From Macrocystis pyrifera (lineage: Eukaryota > Sar > Phaeophyceae > Laminariales > Laminariaceae): a stretch of 64,000 nucleotides of DNA. The position numbers and the translations under genes were made by a program. The notes beneath the pieces are model-generated. The model was not told where the DNA came from. It ran no database searches and saw nothing but the letters and a program-made list of their open reading frames with translations. The stretch spans positions 2,418,001-2,482,000 of the forward strand of contig JASSKH010000016.1 in the NCBI GenBank assembly GCA_031763025.1. Direction: 5' to 3'. Shown in pieces: positions 1-9,795 of this stretch (position 1 is its first letter; every line of letters begins with the position of its first letter).

Positions 1-95
1 CTATAAATCAACCACATGCTACAGAACATCGTGCGACCACAATATCTATTCAATGTATTGATCACTTAGTCTTTGACGAGGGACCCGACGCTTCG

Positions 96-449
96 GCAAA
101 TTTGAGGGGTGGACAGACCTTGATAGTAGATCTTTAGGGGAGTTTTGTGTTGGACGCCTAAAGCCGACCCTCCGACCCGAACCCTAACCCTAACCCGAAC
201 CCGAACCCTATGCCAGTGGTCAGTGCTGGGATGCTGTGCTTGTTACGGCTCTAGGTTGGCTCGGCCGGCGTGGATGCTGAGCTTGGGAAGACTCTATAGG
301 TTGACTCGGGATGACTCGGGATGCTGTGGCTGGGAAAGACTCGAAAGTTGATTAAGCCGTGTAAAACATACCCCTAGCCATTCAGAGTGCCTAATTAGCT
401 ACCCCAGGAAGATCTACTATCAAGGCTTGTCCACTACTGGCAAATTTTG
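96..449. mobile_element. Inverted-repeat (foldback/MITE-like) element
   Basis: The arm at 96-140 is the reverse complement of the arm at 402-449, with a few mismatches; both hold CTTGATAGTAGATCTT or its complement. The arms are about 45 bp and enclose about 260 bp that has no coding frame I recognise. I found no clean target duplication, because similarity fades gradually outside the arms. This fits a non-autonomous DNA element or foldback element; the superfamily is unknown. Confidence 0.6.
170..212 (+). repeat. Interstitial telomere-like hexamers
   Basis: About six consecutive hexamers alternate between CCCGAA and CCCTAA, lying inside the inverted-repeat element. They are too short and mixed to be a chromosome end. 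They may be an element-internal microsatellite or a captured telomere-type repeat. Confidence 0.5.
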
Positions 450-574
450 AACGCCACGGGACAGCTTTCGCAGACTCTAATTGCGCGCCGCGCAATATAT
501 ATGAAACCCCTGTTCTGGCAGGTACTGGAGCAATGTATAGTCATTCCCATTGACTAGAGCCAACTTGTATGATA

Positions 575-1030
575 ATCCTCGGCATAGATCGATCGACACA
601 ACCAACGACACCGTCATAAAATCTGAACGGAATGCGCTGATTAAGGTCTCCGACCCAGCCTAGTGTCAGAGTGCTCTCACCTCGGTCGATGATACGTGGC
701 GTGGGCTGACCAGGCGTCTGAATAAAATACATTTTGGCGCCGGTCTGTAGAAGACAGACAAAAATAAATCTCGACCCCTCTCCGATGGCAAAAAAATTAC
801 CATTTTTCAGGTTTGACATCGATCGACAAACCCAACGATTTTACGTTACGAACACTCAATGAAGCGCGCTGGTTAGAGGCTCCGACCCACACTTGTATCA
901 CAGTTCTCACACCTCGATCGGTGATATGTGGCGTGGGTGGGCCAGGCGTCTACTAACACCATATTTGGCAGCTGGTGTGTAGAAAACAGAAGTAAAAAAC
1001 TCTCGATTCCTCTCCGTTGTCACGAAATAG
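575..1030. repeat. Two-unit tandem repeat, period about 240 bp
   Basis: The block from about 580 to 800 is repeated from about 820 to 1030. Shared landmarks are ATCGATCGACA, a CTCCGACCCA box, a CTCACACCTCG-like box followed by GTGGCGTGGG, and GCCAGGCGTCT. A third weaker unit may follow. The short frames on both strands track the repeat and are not convincing genes. Confidence 0.6.
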
Positions 1031-1504
1031 AACTTTTAGAATGTTTTGACGAAGAGCATAGGACGCCGGGGCCAACCTCTCGCCTCCTAGACCACGGATT
1101 CCAGTTATACCTCCGAGGTCACAATTTTCACTCATTGGCCTTGCCCGGTACGAAACTCATGACATTGGTCGTGGGTGGATCATATGTCGAGATCGAAGGT
1201 CAATCGTCGCGTGACTGCGGGTGTGCGAGCTGCGAGCTGTGTCTTCTTCTAGTTTGTGTGCGCGTGATTTCACGTGGTTCCCGTGGTTCCCGTTAATACA
1301 GCGATTTTATTGGAAAATGGCTCCCGTCGTTCGCATTATTACAGTCATTTGATTGGAAGATAGCATACGTCGACCGCCCCGTATTATTTTAGACTTCCCA
1401 CCCCACGCGCATACGCAGAGGAAAAGCAGTGTAGGCAGGGGCGTCCGTCAAAAAGAAATATGTGACGGTTCATTTTTTATTTTCCTGGTGCCCTTGGTAT
1501 ATGT
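1031..1504. other. No gene seen
   Basis: The stretch contains only short frames. A roughly 42-bp imperfect direct repeat around 1300-1370 (shared core ATTGGAA with CCCGT nearby) is the only structure I see. Confidence 0.4.
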
Positions 1505-1740
1505 ACGATGGCCTATCTGATTGGTTCAAAAGTGTCCACAATCATCAAAAGCTATCATAATAGACAGGGTAGTAGGCGAAATCAGGTACAGCAGTATACC
1601 CTGGCCATTTCGACCCAAAATCAGCCACGATGTCAGTCTAGCGAATAATAGCAGGACTCCTGGCGTGCGGTTTGTACTTGTTTCTGGTATGTAACTGATT
1701 TTGTCCAAAATGTGGCCAGATGTACCTGATTTTGGCAAAA
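1505..1740 (+). repeat. Dispersed repeat family S, copy 1
   Basis: About 235 bp. It shares ordered landmarks with copies at 5263 and 59599: a start like GCCTCTCTGATTGG, a central box AGCAGGACTCC followed by TTTGTACTTGTTTCTGGTATGTAACTG-type sequence (positions 1650-1700), and an end rich in CTGATTTTGGC. It has no coding frame, no clear terminal inverted repeats, and no A or B box that I can see. It is a non-autonomous dispersed repeat of unknown class. Confidence 0.6.
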
Positions 1741-2094
1741 ACCCTAATTAAAAAGGTGACATGAACGGCGACTATAAACAGCAATAAGGCCTGTATTAAC
1801 GATATACAGGTATGTTTGTAAGATATACCGTCAATTTCTTTTTGGTTTGATTCAATTTTTGCAGCTGATTGGTCGAAACGTTAATCAACAAGCAGGCGTT
1901 TTGAATAATGACAAGCAAACGTAAATTCGACAGGAAGTCTTTCGGGACATATTTGCTCAAAATTATATGGTTCGAATGGGAGTTCTTAGCGGAAAAAGAG
2001 GTGATGCATGCTGAAGGAACGCAAAATGCTCTCTCGCAACTCAAAGAGAAGCGCCAGAGTCCACGAAAACCATCGCGGAGAGCACACCATGGAT

Positions 2095-2458
2095 CCTACG
2101 GATACAAAACGCAGGACAACAACAACAGCGGCAACATCATCTGCGATTGCTACCCGCGCAGGAAGGCCTCCAGGACCTGTGGTCGGTGCTGACAGTTGAA
2201 AGCCGACCGCAGCAGCAGCAGCAGCAGCCCATCTATGCTGCTGCCGCACCACCAGTAACAGCACCAGCACCCGCACCAGCACCACCAGCACCACCAGCAG
2301 CAACAACAGCAGCATGGGCGATTCTCCCTGCCCAACCGCGGGGTAGGTTTCCCCGCCATGCGGTTCTAGACCATTTGTCGGCGTCGTCGACCCTGCCTGT
2401 CATTCTCGATGAGACCGAAAGTACTATTTTTCACGAAATCATTTCCCAATCAAATTGA
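2095..2458 (+). repeat. CAG/CAC low-complexity block, possible exon
   Basis: From 2209 to 2229 there is a run of CAG/GCA triplets, followed to 2310 by CACCAG/GCACCA triplets. One plus-strand frame (2147-2458) reads as Gln6 then Pro/Ala-rich. Another starting at ATG 2092 is Thr-rich and ends with an AT-hook-like AGRPPGP. Either could be a 5' exon of a regulatory protein. No domain is recognisable, and the minus-strand Leu/Val-rich frame is a shadow of the same triplets. Confidence 0.3.
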
Positions 2459-2559
2459 ACTCATTTTTGCCGACGTATTCGATTGTCGTCTACTCCTACG
2501 GTATTTAATAAAGCTTCTCGTGAATACAGGCCTTGTTGTAAGGCCTGTATCATCACATT

Positions 2560-2705
2560 TTGCTTCGAATTCGACTTTTTTTCAAGCTTTCAAACAGCTT
2601 GCTTTGACTGACATATGTACCACGACTGAAAACAAAATACATCAACACACAAATGGCTTCGAACTTGGGAAGATGTGAGACTTCCAGCGACAATGTGTAC
2701 GGCGG
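2560..2705 (+). repeat. Dispersed repeat family P, partial copy
   Basis: Contains CAAACAGCTTG...TGACTGACATAT, then ACCACGACTGAAAAC, then AAATGGCTTCGAA and GACTTCCAGCGACAAT. The same order recurs at 5940-6045 and 6401-6510, and partly at 5480-5575. This copy lacks the upstream half of the unit seen in the later copies. Confidence 0.6.
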
Positions 2706-4340
2706 CAGCCGCCGTGAAACCGCCCGAGCAAGCGAAGGATAACAACCTGCCAGAAAAAAAGCACGCTATTGGGCAGAGGATGCCCCGATCAATTACTAGG
2801 AAATCACCACGAAGAGGACACAGCGCGCAGCGATGGAACACATACGCACGCACACACTAGCTTGGCAGCAGCAAAGGCTCGCATGAGCTCTCAAAACCCG
2901 AGCGGCCGGAGAGGGCGGCTCTAGAGCGGGTGCCTCTGGTACTAGTTCTATTATTCCTTGGTTTTTTTTTTCCCAGACGTACGCTCGCACGCAACTCTTA
3001 CACTAGAGCTATCGCACACAGCACTATAGAAAGGAGCAGCACGGACAGGGGATAGAGCAGCTCTGGACGAGCCCCCTCGCTCTTGTAGCTGGTACGGCAC
3101 ATAAATCAATTTTCCTCGTTTGTGAGGGCTATTATCGGCAAGCCACAGTTTACGGTATTCTGATACCCCTGTTACTACATCTGTATGTATAGGTACCTAC
3201 CTCTAGCGAGAAATGCAAGAAGACGCACGTACAGGAAATAAGTTATTGATACTACTCATAATAATGTGCCTCATTTGCTGGTGAATGGTTTTGTTTGCCC
3301 CTAGCGATCCTCTGGACGAGCCTTATTCGTAGGTGTCGTAACCTAATCCCCCTGGAACGTGCCTTCATATGTTTATTTCTATTGCTCAACAAGTTGATTG
3401 AACATCCCCAGTGCTCGTCGATTTTCACTGCAAGTCGCTTACTCACGCCCACGCGCTTTCCGCTCATCATCCATTGGTAGCGTTCGTACTGCTGCTTCTT
3501 CGGCGAGACTCAGTACTCGCAGCAATGAAATACCCTCAATATATATGCCCAGTATACTTCGAGTATGAAGTATACTTCAACCGTTTGTGCACCGTGTTGA
3601 CAAGTCTCAGGCCCAGCGTTCGGCACAAAACACACCCAGATAGTCCCACACGAGTGGGTTGGAGCAAACTACTTTCGCTGGAGACAACTTCAGCACTCAC
3701 AGCAGTCTGCCAGTATTTCGATATAATATTTTGCATGACTGCGAGTGCTCTCAGTATCTCGAAGTTCTGTACTGCGCATGTATTGCCTTTACCCCAAGTA
3801 TTTATGTCGTATTTCGATACTATGCTGCGGGTACATACTTTTAAGCAACCTGTATTCTCGGGGTTCGGTACTGTTCACACCCTCATTACTGTCAGTATTT
3901 GGGTCTTCTCAGTACTCGCAGTAGTTTTGCCGCCAGTACTCCAATAATACTCTCAGTACTCGGACTACGATTTGTTCTCGAGCAGTTACCTGTGAAACCT
4001 TGATATTATACCCTGAGCACCAAGAAACATTTATTTTTGGGGAACATACATATATTGTAGTACCAGTATGTATGTATGTGCTGCACTTTCTATTACTCAG
4101 CCGGTCACAAAGTAATATGGCGCAACCTCGACCTCGCGCAACTTTTATGTACTTAAGAATTAATCGCCGCGAGTCAGCTGAATCAATATATCTCAACTTA
4201 CCGATACCCTATTATATATTATTGTAGTATAATGATCCCACACTAATTCCGCGAACAGCAGTATAACATAGTCTGTCCTCAAAAATATACTGTGTGTGTT
4301 CTTCACGTTAAAATGATGGGTGGGTGCAGGCTGTTCTTCA
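2706..4340. other. Gene-poor stretch with AGTACT-rich block
   Basis: No recognisable gene. From about 3500 to 3990 the motif CAGTACTCGCAG and variants such as CAGTATCTCG and CAGTATTTCG recur about ten times, and a palindromic run of GTATACTTCGAGTATGAAGTAT type lies near 3550. The 178-residue plus frame at 3411-3947 simply reads through this repeat. I call it a degenerate minisatellite. Confidence 0.4.
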
Positions 4341-4344
4341 CGTT

Positions 4345-4610
4345 AAAATGGGGCTTATCCCTTGTCTGTCAAGGGAAACCTGCTGCTGTGTAGCTTGGAT
4401 CTCTCTGTATCTGCTTGCTTGATACATTCGAAAAGACTACCAGGTATGTGCTAATAGTGACGTGCCAGGGTGTCTGCTTAGTGAAAGGACCACGTGCGTT
4501 CCTAAACAATCCACTTTTGCTAAATTGAACATTGTCAACATGAGCCAGAACTAGAAACGGGTGAATTAGCACGTATTACTGTTTCGAATTTTGCATGATA
4601 TGGAACTTTT
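4345..4610 (+). repeat. Repeat family P, upstream-half copy
   Basis: Begins TTATCCCTTG, then CCTGCTGCTG, GTAGCTTGGATCTCTC, GTGCGTTCCTAAACAAT, TTTGCTAAATTGAAC. The same landmarks are in order at 5640-5870 and 6140-6395. It is non-coding and about 80 percent similar by eye. Confidence 0.55.
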
Positions 4611-5262
4611 ATGGGCAAATGCCAAAATCAGGTATACCTTATCCGTTTAAGACACAATCGGGTTTATCCTAAAACCAAATAAAAAACGCGCGCCACGAGC
4701 GGTGTGATGTCCATGACAATCCTGCACAAAAATAATGCGCCTAAAACACTCAGCGTGCCACATGGCTTCCAAAATCTGAATAGTTTTGTTTCTTCAGGGT
4801 GTAGGTACCACCGGCTCCACTTGGACCTGCAGAGAGTCACTATTAATATATGCTTCGTTTGTTTCGCCACGGCCGGAGCGCCAAGTGTGTCGACTCTGGC
4901 ACCCCCACCCCCCGTTGCCAGCTTTAAAGCTTCCAGATCGTCCTCGCGGAACCGCCTGATCGGCACGAATTATCTCGCCGTACCAAACCTGGGACCACCT
5001 CGACGCGTGGTGGTGCAGACGAACTGCCGTGTGGCCATGGCGCTGTAAAGACTGCTGTGAACATAGAAAACAAGAGAGTACACACACCTACTGAGAAGCA
5101 CATCGCACACCCCAAACGAGAAAAAGTGAAACCAGCGTACGCATGTATGCATGTATATACGTAAATTCACGTACAACGTACGAGTACAGAGTTAATACGT
5201 CAATGCCGAATAATTTCAACCGAGGGAGGACAGACGCATACAGGGAGAAAACACAGTGTATG

Positions 5263-5472
5263 TATGGCCTCTCTGACCGTTTCAAAGTTGCAATGGCCAA
5301 AATCAGCTTAAAGCTATTAATAGACAGAGTAGAAAGAATCAGGTAAAATCAGGTACGATGTCAGCCTGGTCATTAGCAGGGCTCCAGGGGTGTGTTTTGT
5401 ACTTGTTTAACGCATGTAACTGATTGTGGCCGAAAAGTGGCCAGGTATATCTGATTTTGGCCAAAATCCAAC
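5263..5472 (+). repeat. Dispersed repeat family S, copy 2
   Basis: Second S copy, landmark for landmark with 1505-1740 (GCCTCTCTGACCG start, AGCAGGGCTCC centre, TTTTGTACTTGTT, CTGATTTTGGCC end). It lies between members of family P and may have inserted into that array. Confidence 0.6.
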
Positions 5473-5479
5473 TTTTAAA

Positions 5480-6510
5480 CTGCTTGAATGAACATCACGA
5501 AAGAAACAAATGAATCGACGAAAAAATGGCCTCCAAGTTGAAAACATGTAAGACTTTCAGCAACATGGGGATTATTCATATATTTCTACAAACAGGTCAT
5601 TGACAAAGGAGTAAATATTCACAAACAAGTACAGAGAGGGGTTATCCCTCGACGGTGACGACGAACCTGGAGCTAGCTGTAGCTTGGATCTCTCGGTACC
5701 GGATACAACTGAATAAACTTTGTATGAATGGTGAGCACCGAGCTTCACCAGGATATCTAATTTCTGAAAGGACAGGCGCGTTCGAAACAATTCATCTTTG
5801 CTCTGAGAACACATGAATCAACACATATAATTTGTTCGAATTTCGTATATTGGGAAACTTTGAAGCTAGAATTCACAAGAACCACGACTAAGAACGGATG
5901 AATCAACACATATGATTGGTTCGAATTCGTATAAATTAAATGTGAAACTTTAAAGCCAGACTGATATGTACACCACGACTACTGAAAACAAATGACTCAA
6001 TGAATGGCTTTGAAACATGCAAGACTATAAGCGATAATATATTTCTTCTCCAGTGCCTAAAAGAAGTCAAGGCACATATATATACAGAGTACGTTCAGAC
6101 AACAACGGAACACATACTCGCACACAAATACAGAAAGGATTATCCCTCTCACCGTGAAGACGAACCTGCTGCTGTAGCTTGAAACTCTCTGTACCTGCTA
6201 CAACTGAAAATGCGTTGTATTAGGATTAATAGTGACCACAGCAGAGCTCTTACCAAGGTCTCTACGTTCTGAAAAGACCCGTGCGTTCCGAAACAATTCA
6301 TATTTGCTGAACTGAACAGAGTTGGAGTTATGAACACATGAACCACGACTAGGAATACATGAATCAACATGTTGCTTCGAATTGTGAATAATGTGAGATT
6401 TCAAACAGCTTGACTGACATATATACCACGATTGAAAACGAATAATAATAGTGAATCAACAAATAAATGGCTTCAAAGTTTGAAACATGTAAATTTTCAC
6501 ACGATTGGTA
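5480..6510 (+). repeat. Repeat family P, head-to-tail copies
   Basis: Three partial or full units lie in the same orientation: a fragment (5480-5575), a full unit (5625-6060) and a full unit (6135-6510). Each full unit runs from TTATCCCTC...GACGAACCTG through TAGCTTG(G/A)A(T/A)CTCTC, a GCGTTC(C)GAAACAATTCAT box and AACACATGAA, to the CGACT(A)(CT)GAAAAC and AAATGGCTTC half. Unit length is roughly 380-430 bp. No protein is encoded, and the minus-strand frames here recur only because the repeat does. Confidence 0.6.
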
Positions 6511-6589
6511 CGGGGGCCAGCTGCTACCAAAGTGCCTGCGCAGGTTAAGTTTTGAGCCGTTCCCATATATATTCGGCTATGGCCGGCGT

Positions 6590-6660
6590 CCCCGGTGGCT
6601 TGGTAGGTGATCCGCGAGCCTATCAAGATCAATTTCGTGAGTTCGAGTCTCACCGAGTGC
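6590..6660 (+). tRNA. tRNA-like Pol III element (degenerate)
   Basis: There is an A-box-like TGGCTTGGTAGG at 6596-6607 and a B-box-like GTTCGAGTC at 6641-6649. The T arm is a perfect 5-bp stem (GTGAG 6637-6641, CTCAC 6649-6653) around a 7-nt loop. A T5 run at 6675-6679 could end Pol III transcription. The acceptor and anticodon stems do not pair well, so this is more likely the head of a tRNA-derived SINE or a decayed tRNA than a working tRNA. Confidence 0.4.
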
Positions 6661-8134
6661 ATGCTCATAGGGACTTTTTCTTGCCTAAAATTGATTAGCG
6701 GAAAGCGCGAGAGCGTGAGTTAGCTGTACATTCGATGAAAATCGACGAGCAGTGGGAATGCTGAACCCTATGCGCGATAAAAACTAAAGGCACGTACCGG
6801 GGGGGAGAAGGGACGACACCTGTGACCACGGCTTGTCCAGAAGATCGTCGAGGGTAAAACCTCCTACGAGTGGGCTGGAAAGTAAAAGTGATGATAAAAA
6901 AAATACCCGACGGCTTTGTGGCCAAAATCGGGTACCTTCCTATTTCAGTGACCGCGACGGCCCCAGGACGCCGTCTCATTGGCCAACGCCGGACACCACC
7001 CGATGCTGGCCGCATTTCCGCCGGATATACCCGATTTTGGCTACTTTCTCCCTAAGAGGTACCCGATCAGTGTACCCCACCTACCCGAAAATAGCCGTAC
7101 TATTCGACCATAACGACCAATCACCACCTTGGGGTTCGTGCGTCTCGTTTCGACGAAGACGGGCGACGACCATCTGCGTGATGTCCATGATTTGCTTCAT
7201 CCTAGACTAATTCATCTGCTCTCTCATTTTCTCCCTCTCTGCTGTGGTGCTGTACCAACCACACACGAACCACCGCTCTCCCTCCCTCTCCTCTCCTCTC
7301 CCAGGCCAAAGTTAGCACACCCCTCTCTCGGCCCTTCTCCCGAACCAAAAGCAACCTAAGCACAGCACAGCAGTAGTAGCGACGGATCATGGGCGACGCT
7401 AAAATTTTCGTGACAAATAAAGTGTCATCCGCACACAATGAGTGGGCATTATATTGCAACATCTCTTCTTATTTCTGGCCACGCGGGAATTCTTATGTAC
7501 GGCCGTATGTGTCCCAGGCTATTCCCAGCTAAAAAAATGTACTATTCTTTTTTCGTCCCACCCTCGAGTCTGAAATTCTCATCAGTCAATCTCGTACCCG
7601 AAAACGCTGTTGCGTACTACTGCTGCTGTAGTCATCATGCATATTTTTACACGCACGCGCCGGGTTTTGTTAGGAACTTCGTACAACAGATAGCAGGGAC
7701 CAGGTACAGAAGTGTTGGACGATGACGGACGAAACTCTTCGTTGAAAATGCACACAGCTCGTCGCATTACACGGTCCACGCAGGGCAATTTGCCCATTCA
7801 CTTTTCAGTGCATATCTATTGAATAAAACAGAATTATAACGTGACACAACAATGAATGGCCGTGACCGCCGTCGCGAGCTACGTCGATAGCCGCGGATTT
7901 TTTTTTATGTGGAAAAATGCAACATGGTCGACAGAAATCACCCCGAAATCCACCCGAAATTAACCTGAAATGCCCGGAAGTGGGCGCTAATGGCACTCGC
8001 ACGCACATCATGCTGAAAGATCAAGCCTTACTAGCCTGTGGTGTTAAGCGCAATGGCATACAACAGACAATTATACGTCCGTACATACGATACATTGTAC
8101 ATATCGTGCGGAGTATACAATGCTATACGTAATA
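6661..8134. other. No gene seen; foldback and CT-rich tract
   Basis: An imperfect inverted pair lies at about 6918-6940 and 7022-7043, both built on GGCCAAAATCGGGTAC, the same motif that flanks S copies. From 7210 to 7345 the plus strand is strongly CT-rich. Frames here are short and unrecognised. Confidence 0.4.
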
Positions 8135-8139
8135 TATTT

Positions 8140-9335
8140 TTACATGTGCTTCATGGACCTGCAGAAAGCATATGACTCCGTCGACCGTGAGCTGCTGTGG
8201 GTGGTGCTCGCACGCTTCGGCGTACCAGAGAAGATGCTGACCGTTATCCGCTAGTTCCACGAAGGCATGCGAGCTCGCGTGCGTACGGATGACGGCGAGC
8301 ACTTGGAATGGTTCGACGTCACTCAGGGGCTGCGGCAAGGATGTGTCTTGTCACCACTTCTGTTCAATGTCTTCTTCGCTGCTGTGCTACACGCCGTGCT
8401 GGTACGCTTCAGTGAAGACCCAGATATTTTGAGGGACCTTGTTCACCTCGAGGAGGACCTCGGCGAGGACGGGGTGAAGGTTGACCCACTAACTTGCGTA
8501 CGGAGGGCAGTATGGGGTAGTTGTACGCGGACGATGCAGGCATTGTGTCTAAGTCGGCGGAAGACCTTGCGAAGATGATGACCGTCATTGTGACCGTTTT
8601 CGAAGCAGCAGGCCTCACCGTATCTGAAAAGAAAACGGAGACCATGCTGCTGCGGACACCAAATCAGGCACCCCAGACCTCAGACCTCACCACTCGTCAT
8701 CGAAGCGGCTGGACAGAGATATACAGAAACGACGCAGTTTTTGTATCTGGGCGGTCTTGTCGTCGCAAGCGCTGACATTTTGCCAGAGATCACACGACGG
8801 ATTCGACTCGCATGGGCATGCTACAATCGGTTCAAACGGGAACTGTATTTATGGAGGCTGCCCCGTTCACTCTAAAAGAGCGCATGCTAAAGGCCAAGGT
8901 GATGGAGACCCTACTGTACGGGTGGGTGACGTGGACTCTTGGTCAGGAGCACTTCGCTGAGCTTCGAAAGGCACACCACAAACTCCTTCTACGATGATTG
9001 GCTTCCAGCCCCGGCAACGCACTGACTACCTCATGCCGTACGCCAAGGCCCTCAAAAACGCACAATGCGAAAGCGTTGAGACGACCATCCGCAAAAGACG
9101 CCTTCTCTTTGCGGGGGCCGTAAAGCGGGCGACCAATGAGCGGCTGACCCTCCGGGTGATGTTTGGGACGACGGCTGGTGGGGAGAACCCAAGATCAGGC
9201 CGATCGCAAAAGACCTGGGCCCAATGTCTAGCAGACGACCTCAGGGTTTTTCAAGCCACCGAGAGGTCCGCGGAAAGCTCCCCTCCTTTGTTCGGAGTAG
9301 GAACGGTGTTAATTGGGCCTCAGAAAAAATAGGGT
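8140..9335 (+). mobile_element. LINE fragment: reverse transcriptase of a non-LTR retrotransposon
   Basis: Reverse transcriptase core to C-terminus of a non-LTR retrotransposon, related to RTE-like families; clade not resolved. In order: [17 protein letters not shown] (8150-8200), [19 protein letters not shown] (8320-8375) and the catalytic LYADD box (8521-8535). Then come AAGLTVSEKKTETMLLRTP (about 8605-8665) and a C-terminal domain with ERMLKAKVMETLLYG (8878-8922), RKRRLLFAGAV (9092-9122) and CLADDLRVFQAT (9223-9260). The endonuclease and N-terminal palm are missing, as expected of 5' truncation during target-primed reverse transcription. It is dead: there is an in-frame stop at 8252-8254 and frame changes before LYADD, near 8690-8810 and near 8994. 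Confidence 0.85.
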
Positions 9336-9364
9336 GAACCTCTATCGTAGATCGCCTCCCGTTG

Positions 9365-9795
9365 CGATTACCTGCTGCATGACACCAATAATACCTGTCG
9401 TGCCAAATTTTCCCAGGTAGGCGGACCTTGGGAGGCAGTTTTGTGGCCACGGCCGTGCTCGGTATTGGGTGTTCACCACCCATCAAAGGGCTTGGTGCAG
9501 CAGGTGCGACGGTCGACAGATGCGTGCTGTAGCTGCTGTATGTTCTTGTTGCTGCTGCTGCTGCTGCTGCTGGACAACTATCTAGCTAGGTATAACACCA
9601 ACACCTGGTATACCAAATTCTCCCACAAGGTAGACGGGCCGAGGGAGGCAATGTTGGGATCACGAACGTGCTTACGAACGTGCTTGGTGTTAGGTGTACA
9701 GTACCAGTCAAAGGGTTAGGTGCAACAGATGCGACGGGCGACAGATCTGTACTGTTGTTGCTGTATTACGTCTGTTTGCTGCTACTGCTACTTCT
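9365..9795 (+). repeat. Tandem duplication, two units of about 215 bp, with CTG microsatellite
   Basis: The unit at 9376 (ACACCAATAATACCTG, CCAAATTTTCCCA, GGGAGGCA, TCAAAGGGCTTGGTGCA, GCGACAGATG-type boxes) repeats at 9590 with the same order. Each ends in a CTG/TTG-rich tract; the first holds a pure GCT/TGC run at about 9547-9572. It adjoins the 3' end of the LINE fragment. Confidence 0.6.
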
